A DNA stretch of 64,000 nucleotides from Basidiobolus meristosporus CBS 931.73 (taxonomy: Eukaryota > Basidiobolomycota > Basidiobolomycetes > Basidiobolales > Basidiobolaceae). This document shows, piece by piece, positions 11,161-24,958 of the stretch (the first letter of the stretch is position 1; each line of letters begins with the position of its first letter). Position numbers and translations under genes: made by a program. Location: assembly GCA_002104905.1 (NCBI GenBank), contig MCFE01000257.1, forward strand, positions 48,326 to 112,325, given 5' to 3'. The notes beneath the pieces were generated by a model that saw nothing but the letters and a program-made list of their open reading frames with translations, had not been told where the DNA came from and did not search any database.

Positions 11161-12175
11161 TTCGGCCTTGCTGAACCTAGCCACTCTTCTGACGAGGCCC
11201 CTCAACAGGCAAAATTTACGCGTTTCATAGCCCTCAGCCAGTGAAAAAGGCAGCCTATTCAAAACAAGATTGCTGTACGCTAGGCTGAGGCAAACACCCT
11301 TTACCAGCCTCTCATCACAGCCCTATCGGCCACCTCATCCAGCCGATATCTGCTGATTCACGGTAGCCTTACAACACGAGGTGACAAATGAAGCCTCCCG
11401 CGTGATTGGGAGGGATAAGCCTAATCTTCAATATTATTCGTGCTACATTCCCAACAAAAACCAGGTTTCACATCAAGAGCTTGTAGCAAAACCCTGAGCT
11501 AGATTACCAACGCCATCGAATCGAACGGGATCAAACACTTGAGTGGTTAATCCCCTTGCTGATTGAAGCGTAGCCAAAAAAGCCTCGTTCTACAGGGATG
11601 CATAAGAAAGCCGTGGTGGAAGCAAGCAAGCTAAATCGCTTTGATTGTTTGTATGCTTCACATCACGCAGCCAAGCAGATGGTGGGGATTCACTTCGTCG
11701 CCACCCCTGACAGTGTTTGTGGAATGACCTTAGCCGGGGCCAAATTGGAAGTATTAACGTGGTACAGACCAAGTGAGTCAGAGAGAAGTGCCAGTGGGAA
11801 ATTCGAATTCCATTTCAATACCTGTAATGCATTGGCAAGGTTTCTTTCGAATGGTCAAGTAAATGTAAATACCGGATCAAGAATCTTTAGGCAGGCATTT
11901 TCCGTAAGCCAACTGGGAATGATAATTGATATGAATTAATTTGGAAGATGTTTCCAAGTAATCAAGGCGGTCATACCAGACGAAGTTATTTTTACTGATG
12001 GCCTCTCGCCTATTAAATGGGGCAATCATCATTACCTGATGTTTAGAAGAGTGATACAACATATTGTCATACTGAGAGCAATATTAATTATAGTCCCGCT
12101 TAATCCTATATGGTCGCACACGACATTGAGTTATTTGTGCTCAGCTACGAATGTTGAGAACTTATTGCCGCAAGG
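11161..12175. other. divergent promoter region of the SOD pair
   Basis: About 1 kb between the two head-to-head SOD genes. Each end holds a TATA box. The sequences flanking the two genes do not look alike, so the similarity is confined to the genes. No gene seen inside; an open frame at 11598-11939 has no supporting evidence. Confidence 0.5.
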
Positions 12176-12183
12176 TATAAAAG
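12176..12183 (+). promoter_or_regulatory. TATA box of Cu-only SOD copy 2
   Basis: TATAAAAG, 62 bp upstream of the ATG at 12245; almost the same spacing as in copy 1. Confidence 0.6.
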
Positions 12184-12244
12184 TCTCTGGTGGGAGAACC
12201 TCCACCTCAGACGCGCGCATTAGTAGATCTAATCACTCACAATA

Positions 12245-12921
12245 ATGGTCCTCTTGAAATCTATCTTTGGTGCCCTTGTCACCTTGGCCACATTCACCAC
12301 TGGCTTTGCGAATGTTGTCGAGAAGGCTCAAGCCGATGTCAACCAGAACGGTGTGGTGGGCTCATTTGTCTTCACTCCAGATGCTAAAGGTGTCAAGGTC
12401 GACATCAGCATCAAAGAAGGCTTGAACGACACCTTTATGTACCATGTCCACGAGAAGCAAATCACTGGGACTAACTGCACAACCGCTGGTGGCCATTTGG
12501 ATCCCGCCAAGGTTGGTGTTGTCGCAGCTAACTATAAGTGCAACCCTGCCGATTTGAGCACCTGCGAGGTTGGCGATTTGACTGGTAAGTGTTCATGTTG
12601 TGTGGCTTCTGTCTCTCGCGACTAACCGACGTTTCACAATGTGCAGGCAAGTGGGGAACCCTAAACACAACCACCCCCTCCTTTAGCTACGTCGACCCTA
12701 CCCTCTCACTGGAAGACCACGGAGCCAACAACTCGGTGGTTGGCCTCTCTGTGGTGATCCACCGCATGGATCAGACCAAGACTCGCATTGCCTGCGCCAA
12801 CATCCTCAACGCTAAAGCAAGCAGCCAGGATGACAAGAAGCCTGGGTCCAGCGGAGTCCAACTCCAAGTAGGAGGCTGGCTTACTGTTGCTGCCTTGATG
12901 GTGGGCTCAGTTGCTCTATGA
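12245..12921 (+). CDS. GPI-anchored extracellular Cu-only superoxide dismutase, copy 2
   Basis: Exons 12245-12584 and 12647-12921, intron 62 nt; 204 residues. Signal peptide about 1-22, copper ligands H67-V-H69, H84 (GGHLDP) and H152 (VVIHRMD), CEVGDLTGKWG in place of the zinc subloop, C-terminal GSSG followed by a hydrophobic tail (GGWLTVAALMVGSVAL) for GPI anchoring. Exon 1 differs from copy 1 at many residues (signal peptide, KAQADVNQ versus RAGADINQ, and others), while the second half of the intron and exon 2 up to the codons for CANIL are the same base for base. Likely acts on superoxide from host defence or the fungus itself; the substrate source is inference. Confidence 0.9.
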
Positions 12922-13860
12922 GTGCTGATCACAATCGGCCCCCATAACCAAACAGTGCAGGCTCGTTGGTCAAGAACGCAATTTTGTTCCAATCATACTG
13001 GCCACTCATCCACATGGACTGGTCATTCAGGTTGGATCGAGGGGGCAAGATGATTGGCTAAAATAAAGGTTAATTTAACAGCAATCCGATTGATCGTGAG
13101 CATTTAGGGTTAGGTTTGATGAATCAGGGGCAGTGATAGATATGGGCGTGAACGTGGACTTGGACGTGGACGCGCTTGGAGGGAGACGGCGTAGACAAGC
13201 TTCAGCCTCGAAAGTCGGAGAAATGCAGCTTAGAGGCGAGTAGTTCTGGCCAGATCTCGGGATATTCACTATATGGCTATATATGCGCGGACATTATGCA
13301 GAACCACCCATCTCAAATGGTATCCACGATGGCCCACAAAACAATTGCGTGATACCGGGTGATCGTGAATGGGCTATCTTGACTGGTGTTCTTAATTCAG
13401 AAATTCAAGCTTACTTCCCTCAATTTGATGACGGTCTAGATTCGACGGAATTCCAAATTGAAAATAAGCGATCCTTCAGCCAAGCGGTTCCATCGTGGCC
13501 ATTGGGCGAGAAGTCCCACTCCATGCGGCTCCAGACTGGACATTCATGCCCATTTTGGTCACTTTGGGTGTAACTAGTTTCGAAGATTCTCGATCGAAAA
13601 CAGTTTGGTGCTTGGATTTATTAGTGTTAGATCTTTGGTTCATGTTATATTTCAGGAACTGGGAATTCGGGATGTCTTCTTTTTTCCATGGACTTGGGAA
13701 TTTCTATGGGGTTATGCAATTCTATATATTGATTAGCTCCCAGGCAAATAAATATAGATAATTGGCTCATGTGGCACTTGTTCTTTTACTTGGAACGAGG
13801 AGCATACTGTAGATTCCCTCCTCTTGTATACTCGAGTCTAGTTCAGAATCTTTAGCCAAA
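12922..13860. other. intergenic, no supported gene
   Basis: About 0.94 kb between SOD copy 2 and the PKA gene. A pyrimidine-rich stretch just before the PKA ATG (CCCTCCTCTTG near 13816-13826) may be its core promoter. Short frames lack evidence. Confidence 0.45.
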
Positions 13861-15015
13861 ATGACCCAAGGCTCAATTCAAAGCTCTCTGCCTTCTCAAA
13901 CACAGCCCCCCTCAAACGTTTCCCCCTGCTCCCCCACTTTCATCCTCGAGGAGCCCGGGAAACTCGCTACTTCTGTGTCACCGCAGCCTAGAAAGTGTCA
14001 GTTTCAACTGTCCGACTTCGTCATCTTGAGAACGATAGGAACGGGCTCCTTTGGTCGCGTGCATCTTGTACAGCTCCGGTCCAACGGCCAATTCTACGCC
14101 CTGAAAGTATTGAAGAAGACAGAAATCGTGCGACTAAAACAGGTAGAGCATGTGAACAGTGAGCGCGCCATCTTAGCGATGTGCGAGTGCGATTTCCTTG
14201 TCAACACAATCGGGAGTTTTCAGAACAACACCAATCTTTATTTGATAATGGAGTATGTACCGGGAGGAGAGCTCTTTAGCTATCTCAGGAGATTCCAGGT
14301 ACCCGGTGACTTGAGGCCGTCTATTTTCTTTCTTGCACCTGAGTAATCCCGTACTTCTCTCTAGCGGTTCCCTGGATATGTAGCTAGATTTTATGCCGCA
14401 GAGGTGGTGTTGGCTTTCGAGTACCTCCACAAGAAAAGCGTCGTATATCGGGATCTCAAGCCAGAGAACATCCTTCTAAATAGCAAAGGCCACATCAAAA
14501 TCACGGATTTTGGGTTCGCCAAGTATGTCCCCGACATCACCTGGACCTTGTGTGGTACGCCGGATTATCTTGCTCCGGAGATTATTCAATCCAAGGGCTA
14601 CGGCAAGGCGGTGGACTGGTATTCACTCGGGATCCTGATATTCGAGATGCTTGCTGGCTATCCGCCTTTTTATGATGACGATCATTTCAAATTGTACGAA
14701 AAAATCCTTGCCGGGAAAATCAGATGGCCACCCCATCTTGAGCCCGAGGCCAAAGATTTGGTCAAAAAGCTGACAAACGCCGACCTTAGCAAGCGCTACG
14801 GCAACCTCAGAGACGGTGTGGATGACATCAAATCCCACCCGTGGTTTGCAGGGATTGACTGGGGCCAACTGGAGCGCCGTGAGGTTCAGCCACCCATTGT
14901 TCCGATCGTCACTAGTGACTGGGACACTAGCAACTATGACCTGTATCAGGAAACCAATGATATTGGCAATCTGTCCGAAGATGATCCATTTGGTGAACGA
15001 TTCCCTGACTTCTAA
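13861..15015 (+). CDS. cAMP-dependent protein kinase catalytic subunit
   Basis: Exons 13861-14298 and 14365-15015, intron 66 nt; 362 residues. AGC-family Ser/Thr kinase released from its regulatory subunit by cAMP. A 50-residue Ser/Pro-rich N-terminus precedes the kinase domain: G-loop GTGSFGRV (60-67), ATP lysine K82 (YALKVLKK), YRDLKPEN (catalytic D176), DFG (194-196), activation loop TWTLCGTPDYLAPE with T207 as the PDK1-type phosphosite, and VDWYSLGILIFEM. The AGC C-tail is complete and ends in the hydrophobic motif FPDF at the very C-terminus, as in PKA (FxxF). The PKA-type WTLCGTP separates it from S6K/PKC relatives. The frame is continuous across the splice (FQ|RFPGYVARFYAAE). Confidence 0.95.
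14299..14364 (+). other. intron of PKA catalytic subunit gene
   Basis: GTACCC donor, CTCTCTAG acceptor; removal restores the conserved kinase sequence FQRFPGYVARFYAAEVV. Confidence 0.9.
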
Positions 15016-15788
15016 ACATATGTACATGTCGGTAATGATCATCCAATTTATATTTTTTGGTACGAGCGCGTTGGCAGTAGCATCCTTCACGCTTGGCCCC
15101 TGTACTCCATCTGTCTTGTTACGATTTCTTCTGTCAAAGTCGATATCTTCCCAGCATAATGTAATAATGTTTCCATATTCTCAGACTTGATGTCCAGGGA
15201 AAGCGGGACGACTCTGCACCCAATTTGATTTCACATTTCGCATGGAAGCAACTTTCCGACATGCACCATCAGACTCCTGTTGATTGTTTTCCATTGATAA
15301 AGGACATTTTCTACGACCTGAACCAAGTTACACCCACATGGATCCGGATTATCTTGTGAAGTCTTTGTCTGACATCCAGAGCACTTGATGTTCTACACAT
15401 CCGCAATCGATTCCAGCCACCAGAAGCTCCAAGAATGGAGCAGTGCGTCAATCCTGTTGTAAAAAGCATTAGAAGGCCATATTTGGCTTCCCTGATTGGT
15501 AGCATGTATTACTTGACCCCCCTCTCCCAGGCTTTGTGAAAAGCCTGTGGATAGTGGCCATTGTATGCGGAGATCTGGGCATTGGGACAGATAGTGGGCA
15601 GGGATAGACTCCCCATTCTGATTTTGGGTTTCTAGATTTACAGTGTTCTTGCAAAGCACCATGTAGCAGATGGGCAATGATTCATGAGATATTTCGATGT
15701 TTATTGATGCTCCCTAGTATTAACATATACAAAATAATCACCTCGATTGCAAAATCAACTCTATGTGATATGCCCTGAACTCCCCGTT
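15016..15788. other. intergenic between convergent genes
   Basis: About 770 bp between the 3' ends of the PKA gene and the ecdysoneless gene. A minus-strand frame (15393-15677) has CxxxxxxC-like spacing vaguely recalling retroelement C-termini, but no reliable match. Confidence 0.4.
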
Positions 15789-18339
<2,551 letters not shown>

Positions 18340-18695
18340 GTTTTCGAGAAGCGATGGCGCAAGTGAACGAACTACTATGCCACTTGATTATTGCTGCATG
18401 AACTCCAAGATTTTCAAGAAAAAAAATAAGCAATCTATTTGACGAAATGTGTTGATTTAGTAGGCAGCTCAGATCGGAAGTCTGGCTGTCACATAAGAAT
18501 CGGTCCTCAATCGTAGATGGTAACGCTCTGATTTTCAGGTTTATTTGATCCATGAGTTCACTGAACTTCATAATTCCCGTAACGCAGTTTAATTTTCGAA
18601 TTTGAATGATGCATTTATTCACAATGTTATGAAGCTTACAATACAGGCGGGTATATATATTAAGAGAGTTCTGATGTATGTGTACAGTGTGTCTT
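18340..18695. other. short intergenic region between ECD start and permease end
   Basis: 356 bp, AT-rich; holds the ECD promoter and the permease terminator. A minus-strand frame here is a read-through of non-coding sequence. Confidence 0.4.
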
Positions 18696-20231
18696 CTAGT
18701 ATCTAGATAGGTTGCATTCGGTAAGCTTGTGGATCTTAGTTTTCTTGGCAAATTTATAGCCGAAGAATAACACTGCGAAGATGATCAGAGCTAAATAGCC
18801 ACCCACACATTCTCCCCAGTTGAAAGTACCATCGTGGTACGCTCCATAGCCTTGACCAAGTAGGACAACTGCGCACAACACCAAGGCAATGATCGGACCA
18901 AGTGGATAAAGACGAGCTCTGTATGGTAACTCATCTAAGGAGTGGCCTTGAGCGATGAATGCTCTACGGAAGCGATAGTGACTGACAGCAATTCCAACCC
19001 ATGCAAGGAATCCAGAAGTGCTTGACGCTCTCAACAGCCACATATAAATAACACCGTTTCCGAAGAGAGAAGTCAAGAACGCGAGACATCCAACGAAAGC
19101 GGTGAGAAGTAATGCAGGCATGGGTACACCACGAGAGTTTGTACGTCCAAATATTCTTGGGGCCATATTTGCATTCGCCATCATCCAGAGTGTGCGGGTA
19201 CAGGCATAAAGTGCCGAGTTTCCTGCCGAGAGAACAGTGATCAAAATAATGGCATTCATGATGTCAGGTGCTGGTCCAAGGCCGGCGAGCTTAAACACCA
19301 AAGTGAATGGCGATATGGTAACATCTTGAACATCTCCCGAGCTGGCAAGTCTGGGGTCGTCGTATGGAACAAGGAAGCTGATAATAATGATGGCGCCAAT
19401 ATAAAAGAGGAGAATACGCCAGAAGACTTGCTTGATTGCTTTGGGCACGTTCTTCTCGGGATTCTCACTCTCTCCTGCTGCCACTCCTACCAGCTCTGTT
19501 CCCATGAACGAGAATCCTGCTACCAAGAATACGCTCAAAACTCCCAAACCCCCTCCGACAAATGGTGCTTCACCTCTAGTGAAATTAGTGGTGCCATACT
19601 TGACTCCGCCCAGAACACCAGCTGCAACGAAGATCCCGATGATGATGAACACAACCACTGTAATCACCTTGATCAACGCAAACCAGTACTCTGCCTCACC
19701 ATAACCCTTGACAGAGATCGAGTTGATCCCCACAATGATTACCAGCAAGCACGCACTCCAAACCCAACTTGGGACATTTGGAAGCCAGTATTGCATGATC
19801 AGACCCCCAGCTGAGAGCTCAACAGCAACAGTCAAGGCCCAGGAGTACCAGTAATTCCAACTGAGAGCGAAACCAAAAGCAGGGTCGACGAAGCGAGCAC
19901 CGTAGGCGTTGAAGGAGCCGGAGATGGGCATGTAAGTAGCCATCTCACCAAGACTTGTCATCAGGAAGAAGACCATGATGCCAATGAGGCCATAGCCCAC
20001 AAGTGCACCACCAGGACCTCCAGTTGAAATAGAAGCTCCACTTGCAAGAAACAGACCAGTACCAATAGTACCGCCAATGGAAATCATCGACAAATGACGC
20101 CCCTTCAGAGTTCTCTTCAGTTTTTCTTGGTCATTGCCAACACCATGGCAGCTTTCTAGTACGTCAAGTTTCTCCTGCTCCTTATAATAGTTGTCATGAT
20201 GAATATCTTCCATTTCCATATCGTTGCCCAT
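18696..20231 (-). CDS. amino-acid permease, YAT/APC family, copy 1
   Basis: Single exon, 511 residues, the usual length for fungal YAT permeases (CAN1/LYP1/GAP1 type). Imports amino acids with protons across the plasma membrane. An N-terminal cytosolic tail of about 50 residues leads into LKRTLKGRHLSMISIGGTIGTGLF, the TM1 signature, then PISGSFNAYGARFVDPAFGFA and WNYWYSWALTVAVELSA (TM3), AAGESENPEKNVPKAI, and YRFRRAFIAQGHSLDELPYRA before the last two TM segments; about 12 TM segments in total. Substrate cannot be fixed from sequence; the basic amino-acid group is the closest by eye. Inverted paralogue at 23438-24958. TATAAATA lies about 91 bp upstream. Confidence 0.93.
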   Translation of the reverse strand: MGNDMEMEDIHHDNYYKEQEKLDVLESCHGVGNDQEKLKRTLKGRHLSMISIGGTIGTGLFLASGASISTGGPGGALVGYGLIGIMVFFLMTSLGEMATYMPISGSFNAYGARFVDPAFGFALSWNYWYSWALTVAVELSAGGLIMQYWLPNVPSWVWSACLLVIIVGINSISVKGYGEAEYWFALIKVITVVVFIIIGIFVAAGVLGGVKYGTTNFTRGEAPFVGGGLGVLSVFLVAGFSFMGTELVGVAAGESENPEKNVPKAIKQVFWRILLFYIGAIIIISFLVPYDDPRLASSGDVQDVTISPFTLVFKLAGLGPAPDIMNAIILITVLSAGNSALYACTRTLWMMANANMAPRIFGRTNSRGVPMPALLLTAFVGCLAFLTSLFGNGVIYMWLLRASSTSGFLAWVGIAVSHYRFRRAFIAQGHSLDELPYRARLYPLGPIIALVLCAVVLLGQGYGAYHDGTFNWGECVGGYLALIIFAVLFFGYKFAKKTKIHKLTECNLSRY

Positions 20232-20321
20232 AGCTAGTAGAGATTCTTTGGGTTATATGGAAGGTAGGGTAGGGACGATGCGAAAGAACAAGATAGTTAG
20301 GCCACGGTCGCGAGCACCTTG

Positions 20322-20329
20322 TATTTATA
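20322..20329 (-). promoter_or_regulatory. TATA box of permease copy 1
   Basis: TATAAATA on the minus strand, about 91 bp upstream of the ATG at 20231. Confidence 0.5.
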
Positions 20330-23300
20330 TATCCAATTGCCAGGAAGCTCAATTACACTTCCCCCATTCAGAGATCTTGTTATCTAGCACTAATGATCAT
20401 AGGATACCTTGGTACGAAAAATAACAACTAAGGTAATGAAAGATATTGATAAAGTGGTACGAAATAGATCCTCCTATTCGCTCTTGAATATCCTTAAATC
20501 GACCTAGTCTCACCTTCCAATAGTAGGCCTAACACAATTGCTCACTAGAAATGGCATAGAAAAAGCCCAATTAGTGGACATTTGCCAGGAATTCCCAAAT
20601 ATCTACTCGGAAGGATACGAATTCGGTGATGGCAGGTACGGTAACCATTGCATGTGAGAACAAGTGATCTGAGAAAGGAACTGACCATTACAAACACTAC
20701 AAATCGATTTAATTAAATGTCGAATGATTGGCCCACTTGCAGGTGTAAAGATCAGATAGCAGATACCTATCAAGCGCTGTGAAAGCGTGAAAACAGATGA
20801 CCTTGCAGGAAGCCCAGTTCGAAGGTAGCATAGAATAGATATTTGACCGCTCTCTATCCGCAACAACTCAAAACCAGAACATTGGGTTTCGTCTTAATCA
20901 TCCTGAAGTCTGTTCTTCCCAAGGTCCGGCATGCTGGAGACTACACTGACGTATTTGATATGCTCAGAGATCGCAACCCATACATGGAAATAATTACCTT
21001 CGATGTTCCAGTTCAATCAAAATAGCAGTACGCTAATAAAATAAACGTGCAGTCGGATACAATCCTTTGGTGCACTTGACGCTCAGCCTACAAGGCCTCA
21101 GAGTGCCAGCCGTAAGGAAAATGCAACCATGGGTCGGAGAATGCCCACTCAACGTAATTCTCACGGGGCGTTAGGCGGCCAGTGTTCTCACAATCAGAAG
21201 GGCAAACTGCCCTACATACTTTGGGTATTGCCCAAAGAGGAAGCGTCACATTAATTCTAATTCGACAAAGGATTGTTGTACACCAACGGTGCATCCGATA
21301 TTAACTCACCTTTTTAGCCTTAGTAGCACATTACCACACTGATGTTATCTTACTCAATAGTGTTGCCTTGGCCTTGACCTCACCAATCAAAACCTTTTCC
21401 TGACCAGATTTAGCAATATTATGCATATTCCAATTCCATGTGAGCATCTTACCGAATAAAAAAAGGTGTAAAGCATCAGTATACTGTATTATACGCTACG
21501 GACTTAAAATAGCCCAAGCAATAAAGATATCATTGTGAGACTTATGACTCAGTGTATTGGATGAGTTGTTACATGCACTACTGCGGCGCCTCGCCATGCC
21601 CAACGCTAGAGGTAATGGCTGCCATGAGCTCGATGCAGTCAAATTGACCATTTCCACACCTTGTTGGTTGGCGAGCTTCTTTTGTCAAGGCAGTATATCG
21701 GTTACGCAACCTGTGCCAATACTAAGCCTGAACAATCAAACACACCTCGTCTGCTTGGTTGGTATTACGTGTACGTCAACCTGGGTAATAAGCTTATTAG
21801 CTTTTTAATTACCTTTCCCTAAGCGGATATACTTCGGAGTGGCTGTCGCCCAAGAATATCAGCGGCATAGCGTAAATGGAATACTTATCCCACTACGAGG
21901 GGCATGTGAGGTTGGCTGTTGTCTCGATAGGGATTTAAGCTGAAGCTAAAATGGACGAGAAAGCCCCGATTTGGCAGCAAATTGCGTGAATCTGACATGT
22001 GGAATTGCGAAAAAAAACCGAAACCCAATTCATTGCCTACACTTAGGAAAGCATAGCGCTTGAGTAGTGGCTGTGGATGGAGCTCAGACAAATGGAGACC
22101 ATGAATGATCGAGTGAGTTCTTCATATGTTGAAATTCAGCATGAATAAGGGCGAATATTGTTTTTCTCCAGGATTGCCATTCCCAACTCAAGCAGTGGAT
22201 TGGCAATGGCTTTCTCAGCCCGGGTGGCCAAAAGCAGCGAATTACCAATTGCTTTGGTTAATATGGCGGCCTGCTACATGAAGAAGCATCTTCACTTGAG
22301 CAAGGGTGGTCAACTCTGGATGCTCATGCGACCACCAGCGTTTCATTCCTTTAGTGTACGCAAGGCGTAGCCGTACGAACTGGTTTGGCTCTACTTTGTA
22401 GCACTCGGGAAGATTAAGTTTTCTCACACATTCCCCTGGAGGGGTACAGTATCCAAGCATCACCAAATGGATACCTCGAATTTGGAATAGAACGCTCTGT
22501 GGAAAAAGGATGGGCGTGATCACCTACCAATCAAGTGGTATAGATGGTCGGGTTAATGTGGATCAATAGAGGTGGTCATTCGTTCCACCAGCATCAATCA
22601 TGATATTGATATTGATCAGGACTAATTTAATGATCAGACCCATGCTCTATGGAACATACTACTCCACCATATAATACAACAATGTCTTGGTTGATCACAC
22701 GTTCTTGTTATTCACACGACCGTGATTTTTCGGTAGTATTCAACCTTTGCACGGCAGTGTGACTCATAGATCATTTCGACCTGGACGGTCCCAACACTGT
22801 TGGTTGATCTGTATGGCCGAAGCCAATCAATAGATGTTTGCCAGGACAGGGTATCAGGTGTGCGCAAGAGCGTCCGCGCAATTTTGGTCAAAGCAGGAAA
22901 TATACTGATCCCATCACCAGCCCAAACCACGCAGCTTGAATATTCCCTGACACTCCATGTTGGCTGGGGTTGTCCGGATGGCCAGCAATCCAAGCTCTGA
23001 ATTAAGCTTTTAGCTTTTCGCCTGATCGAGTGGGTGTAACTAGTCTATTCAGATAGAGTTCTACCTCTGTGGGCTGCCTTGCACTGTGGATACCTCCAAT
23101 GCGCCGTTGCCAGTCTAAAGCGAATCCAAAGTGATGGTTGGTAAATGAATTAGGTCGAGTGGTGTGGCAGGTTCCCCACGACCTCATTCGCTTCCATAAA
23201 AAGAGTGCTTCCATTTCTTTTGGGATCAGAGAATGCTATTGAGTTTCAAGCGGTTTCACTTAATTTTCATTCGTGAGCGCACACAAATAGAATATCTCCA

Positions 23301-23347
23301 AATTCAGTTGTCAGCTGAGAAAGATGCGAATCTGACGACAAGTTGGA

Positions 23348-23355
23348 TATAAATG
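23348..23355 (+). promoter_or_regulatory. TATA box of permease copy 2
   Basis: TATAAATG, 83 bp upstream of the ATG at 23438. Confidence 0.5.
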
Positions 23356-23437
23356 AAGTGCAGGCCCGGCTCAAATTCACAAACCTCTTTTCTATCTTTG
23401 TCATTGCACCTTATCCAACACATTGAGACTATCAATC

Positions 23438-24958
23438 ATGGGCAATGACATTGAGTTACAGCAAGCAAACCCGCATTATACTGAAGAGAAGAAAATTCAG
23501 GATGTAGAGAGTTGCTACCAGGATTCTGTCAACGGTAATGTAGAATTGAAAAGAACACTCAAGGCCCGCCATTTGTCAATGATCTCCATTGGCGGCACTA
23601 TTGGTACTGGTCTGTTTCTTGCAAGTGGACTCTCAATCGCCAAAGGAGGACCAGGTGGAGCGTTGGTCGCCTATGCTTTAATTGGTACCATGGTCTTCTT
23701 CTTGATGACAAGTCTTGGTGAGATGGCTACTTACATGCCCATCTCCGGCTCCTTCAACGCCTACGGTGCTCGCTTCGTCGACCCTGCTTTTGGTTTCGCT
23801 CTCAGTTGGAATTACTGGTACTCCTGGGCCTTGACTGTTGCTGTTGAGCTCTCTGCAGCGGGCCTGATCATGGAATATTGGCTTCCAAATGTCCCAAGTT
23901 GGGTTTGGAGCGCATGCGTTCTAGTAATCATTGTGGGGATCAACTCGATCTCTGTCAAGGGTTATGGTGAGGCAGAGTACTGGTTTGCGTTGATCAAGGT
24001 GATTACAGTGGTTGTGTTCATCATCATCGGGATCTTCGTTGCAGCTGGTGTTCTGGGCGGAGTCAAGTATGGAGTCAGCAACTTTACCAGAGGGGAGGCA
24101 CCCTTTGTGAATGGAGGCTTGGGTGTGTTGAATGTATTCCTTTTAGCAGGATTCTCGTTCATGGGAACAGAGCTGGTAGGAGTGGCAGCAGGAGAGAGTG
24201 AGAATCCCGAGAAGAACGTGCCCAAAGCAATCAAGCAAGTCTTCTGGCGTATTCTCCTCTTTTATATTGGCGCCATCTTTATCATCGGCCTTCTGGTTCC
24301 TTATGATGATCCTAGACTCACTTCCGAAGATGTTCAGACATCACCTTTCACACTGGGTTTCCAGCTCGCCGGCCTTGGACCAGCACCTGACATCATGAAT
24401 GCCATTATTTTGATCACTGTTCTCTCGGCAGGAAACTCGGCACTTTATGCCTGTACCCGTACACTCTGGATGATGGGTAACTCCAACATGGCCCCAAGAA
24501 TATTTGGACGTATCAACTCCAGAGGCATCCCAATGTACTCAATGGCACTCACTGCCATTATCGGATGCTTGGCCTTCCTTACGTCGTTATTCGGCAATGG
24601 AGTTGTATATGAGTGGCTTTTGAAGGCCTCCGGAACTTCTGGATTCCTTGCATGGGTTGGAATTGCTGTCAGTCACTATCGCTTCCGTAGAGCATTCATT
24701 GCTCAAGGCCACTCTTTGGATGAGCTCCCTTATCGAGCCAGCCTATATCCCCTTGGCCCGCTCATCGCTCTGGTATTATGTACCGTTGTTCTATTTGGCC
24801 AGGGCGTCAATGCTTACTCTGATGGCAAATTCAACTACCTTGCTGCATTTGGAGAATACTTGGCAATCATCTTATTCGCCATCCTATTTGTTGGATTCAA
24901 ACTCATTAGGAAGACGAAGATTATTCCGCTTAATCAATGTGACCTCAGCCGTACCTGA
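23438..24958 (+). CDS. amino-acid permease, YAT/APC family, copy 2
   Basis: Single exon, 506 residues. The ATG at 23438 (MGNDIELQQ) is chosen because copy 1 begins MGNDMEME; an upstream TTG in frame is not a start. Same family blocks as copy 1: SMISIGGTIGTGLFLASG, GSFNAYGARFVDPAFGFA, AGESENPEKNVPKAI, YRFRRAFIAQGHSLDELPYRA. The two differ mainly at the N-terminus, around the segment after TM7 (YDDPRLTSEDVQTSPF here, longer in copy 1) and the last 60 residues, while long internal stretches are identical at the DNA level. Likely the same or an overlapping substrate range. Inverted relative to copy 1. Confidence 0.93.
   Translation: MGNDIELQQANPHYTEEKKIQDVESCYQDSVNGNVELKRTLKARHLSMISIGGTIGTGLFLASGLSIAKGGPGGALVAYALIGTMVFFLMTSLGEMATYMPISGSFNAYGARFVDPAFGFALSWNYWYSWALTVAVELSAAGLIMEYWLPNVPSWVWSACVLVIIVGINSISVKGYGEAEYWFALIKVITVVVFIIIGIFVAAGVLGGVKYGVSNFTRGEAPFVNGGLGVLNVFLLAGFSFMGTELVGVAAGESENPEKNVPKAIKQVFWRILLFYIGAIFIIGLLVPYDDPRLTSEDVQTSPFTLGFQLAGLGPAPDIMNAIILITVLSAGNSALYACTRTLWMMGNSNMAPRIFGRINSRGIPMYSMALTAIIGCLAFLTSLFGNGVVYEWLLKASGTSGFLAWVGIAVSHYRFRRAFIAQGHSLDELPYRASLYPLGPLIALVLCTVVLFGQGVNAYSDGKFNYLAAFGEYLAIILFAILFVGFKLIRKTKIIPLNQCDLSRT

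Larger units (their letters stand above)
20232..23437. other. divergent intergenic region of the permease pair
   Basis: 3.2 kb between two head-to-head permeases. TATA boxes sit at both ends. Short frames (for example 20603-20866 on the minus strand, 22712-22993 on the minus strand) lack domains and good codon use. No repeat or tRNA seen. A long region like this may hold nitrogen-responsive GATA sites (several GATAA/TTATC words occur), but such words are common by chance. Confidence 0.5.

Noticed and set aside
15393..15677. Minus-strand frame with Cys and His residues near the PKA gene
   Set aside because: Vague similarity to retroelement C-terminal zinc regions, but no consistent motif and no flanking element.
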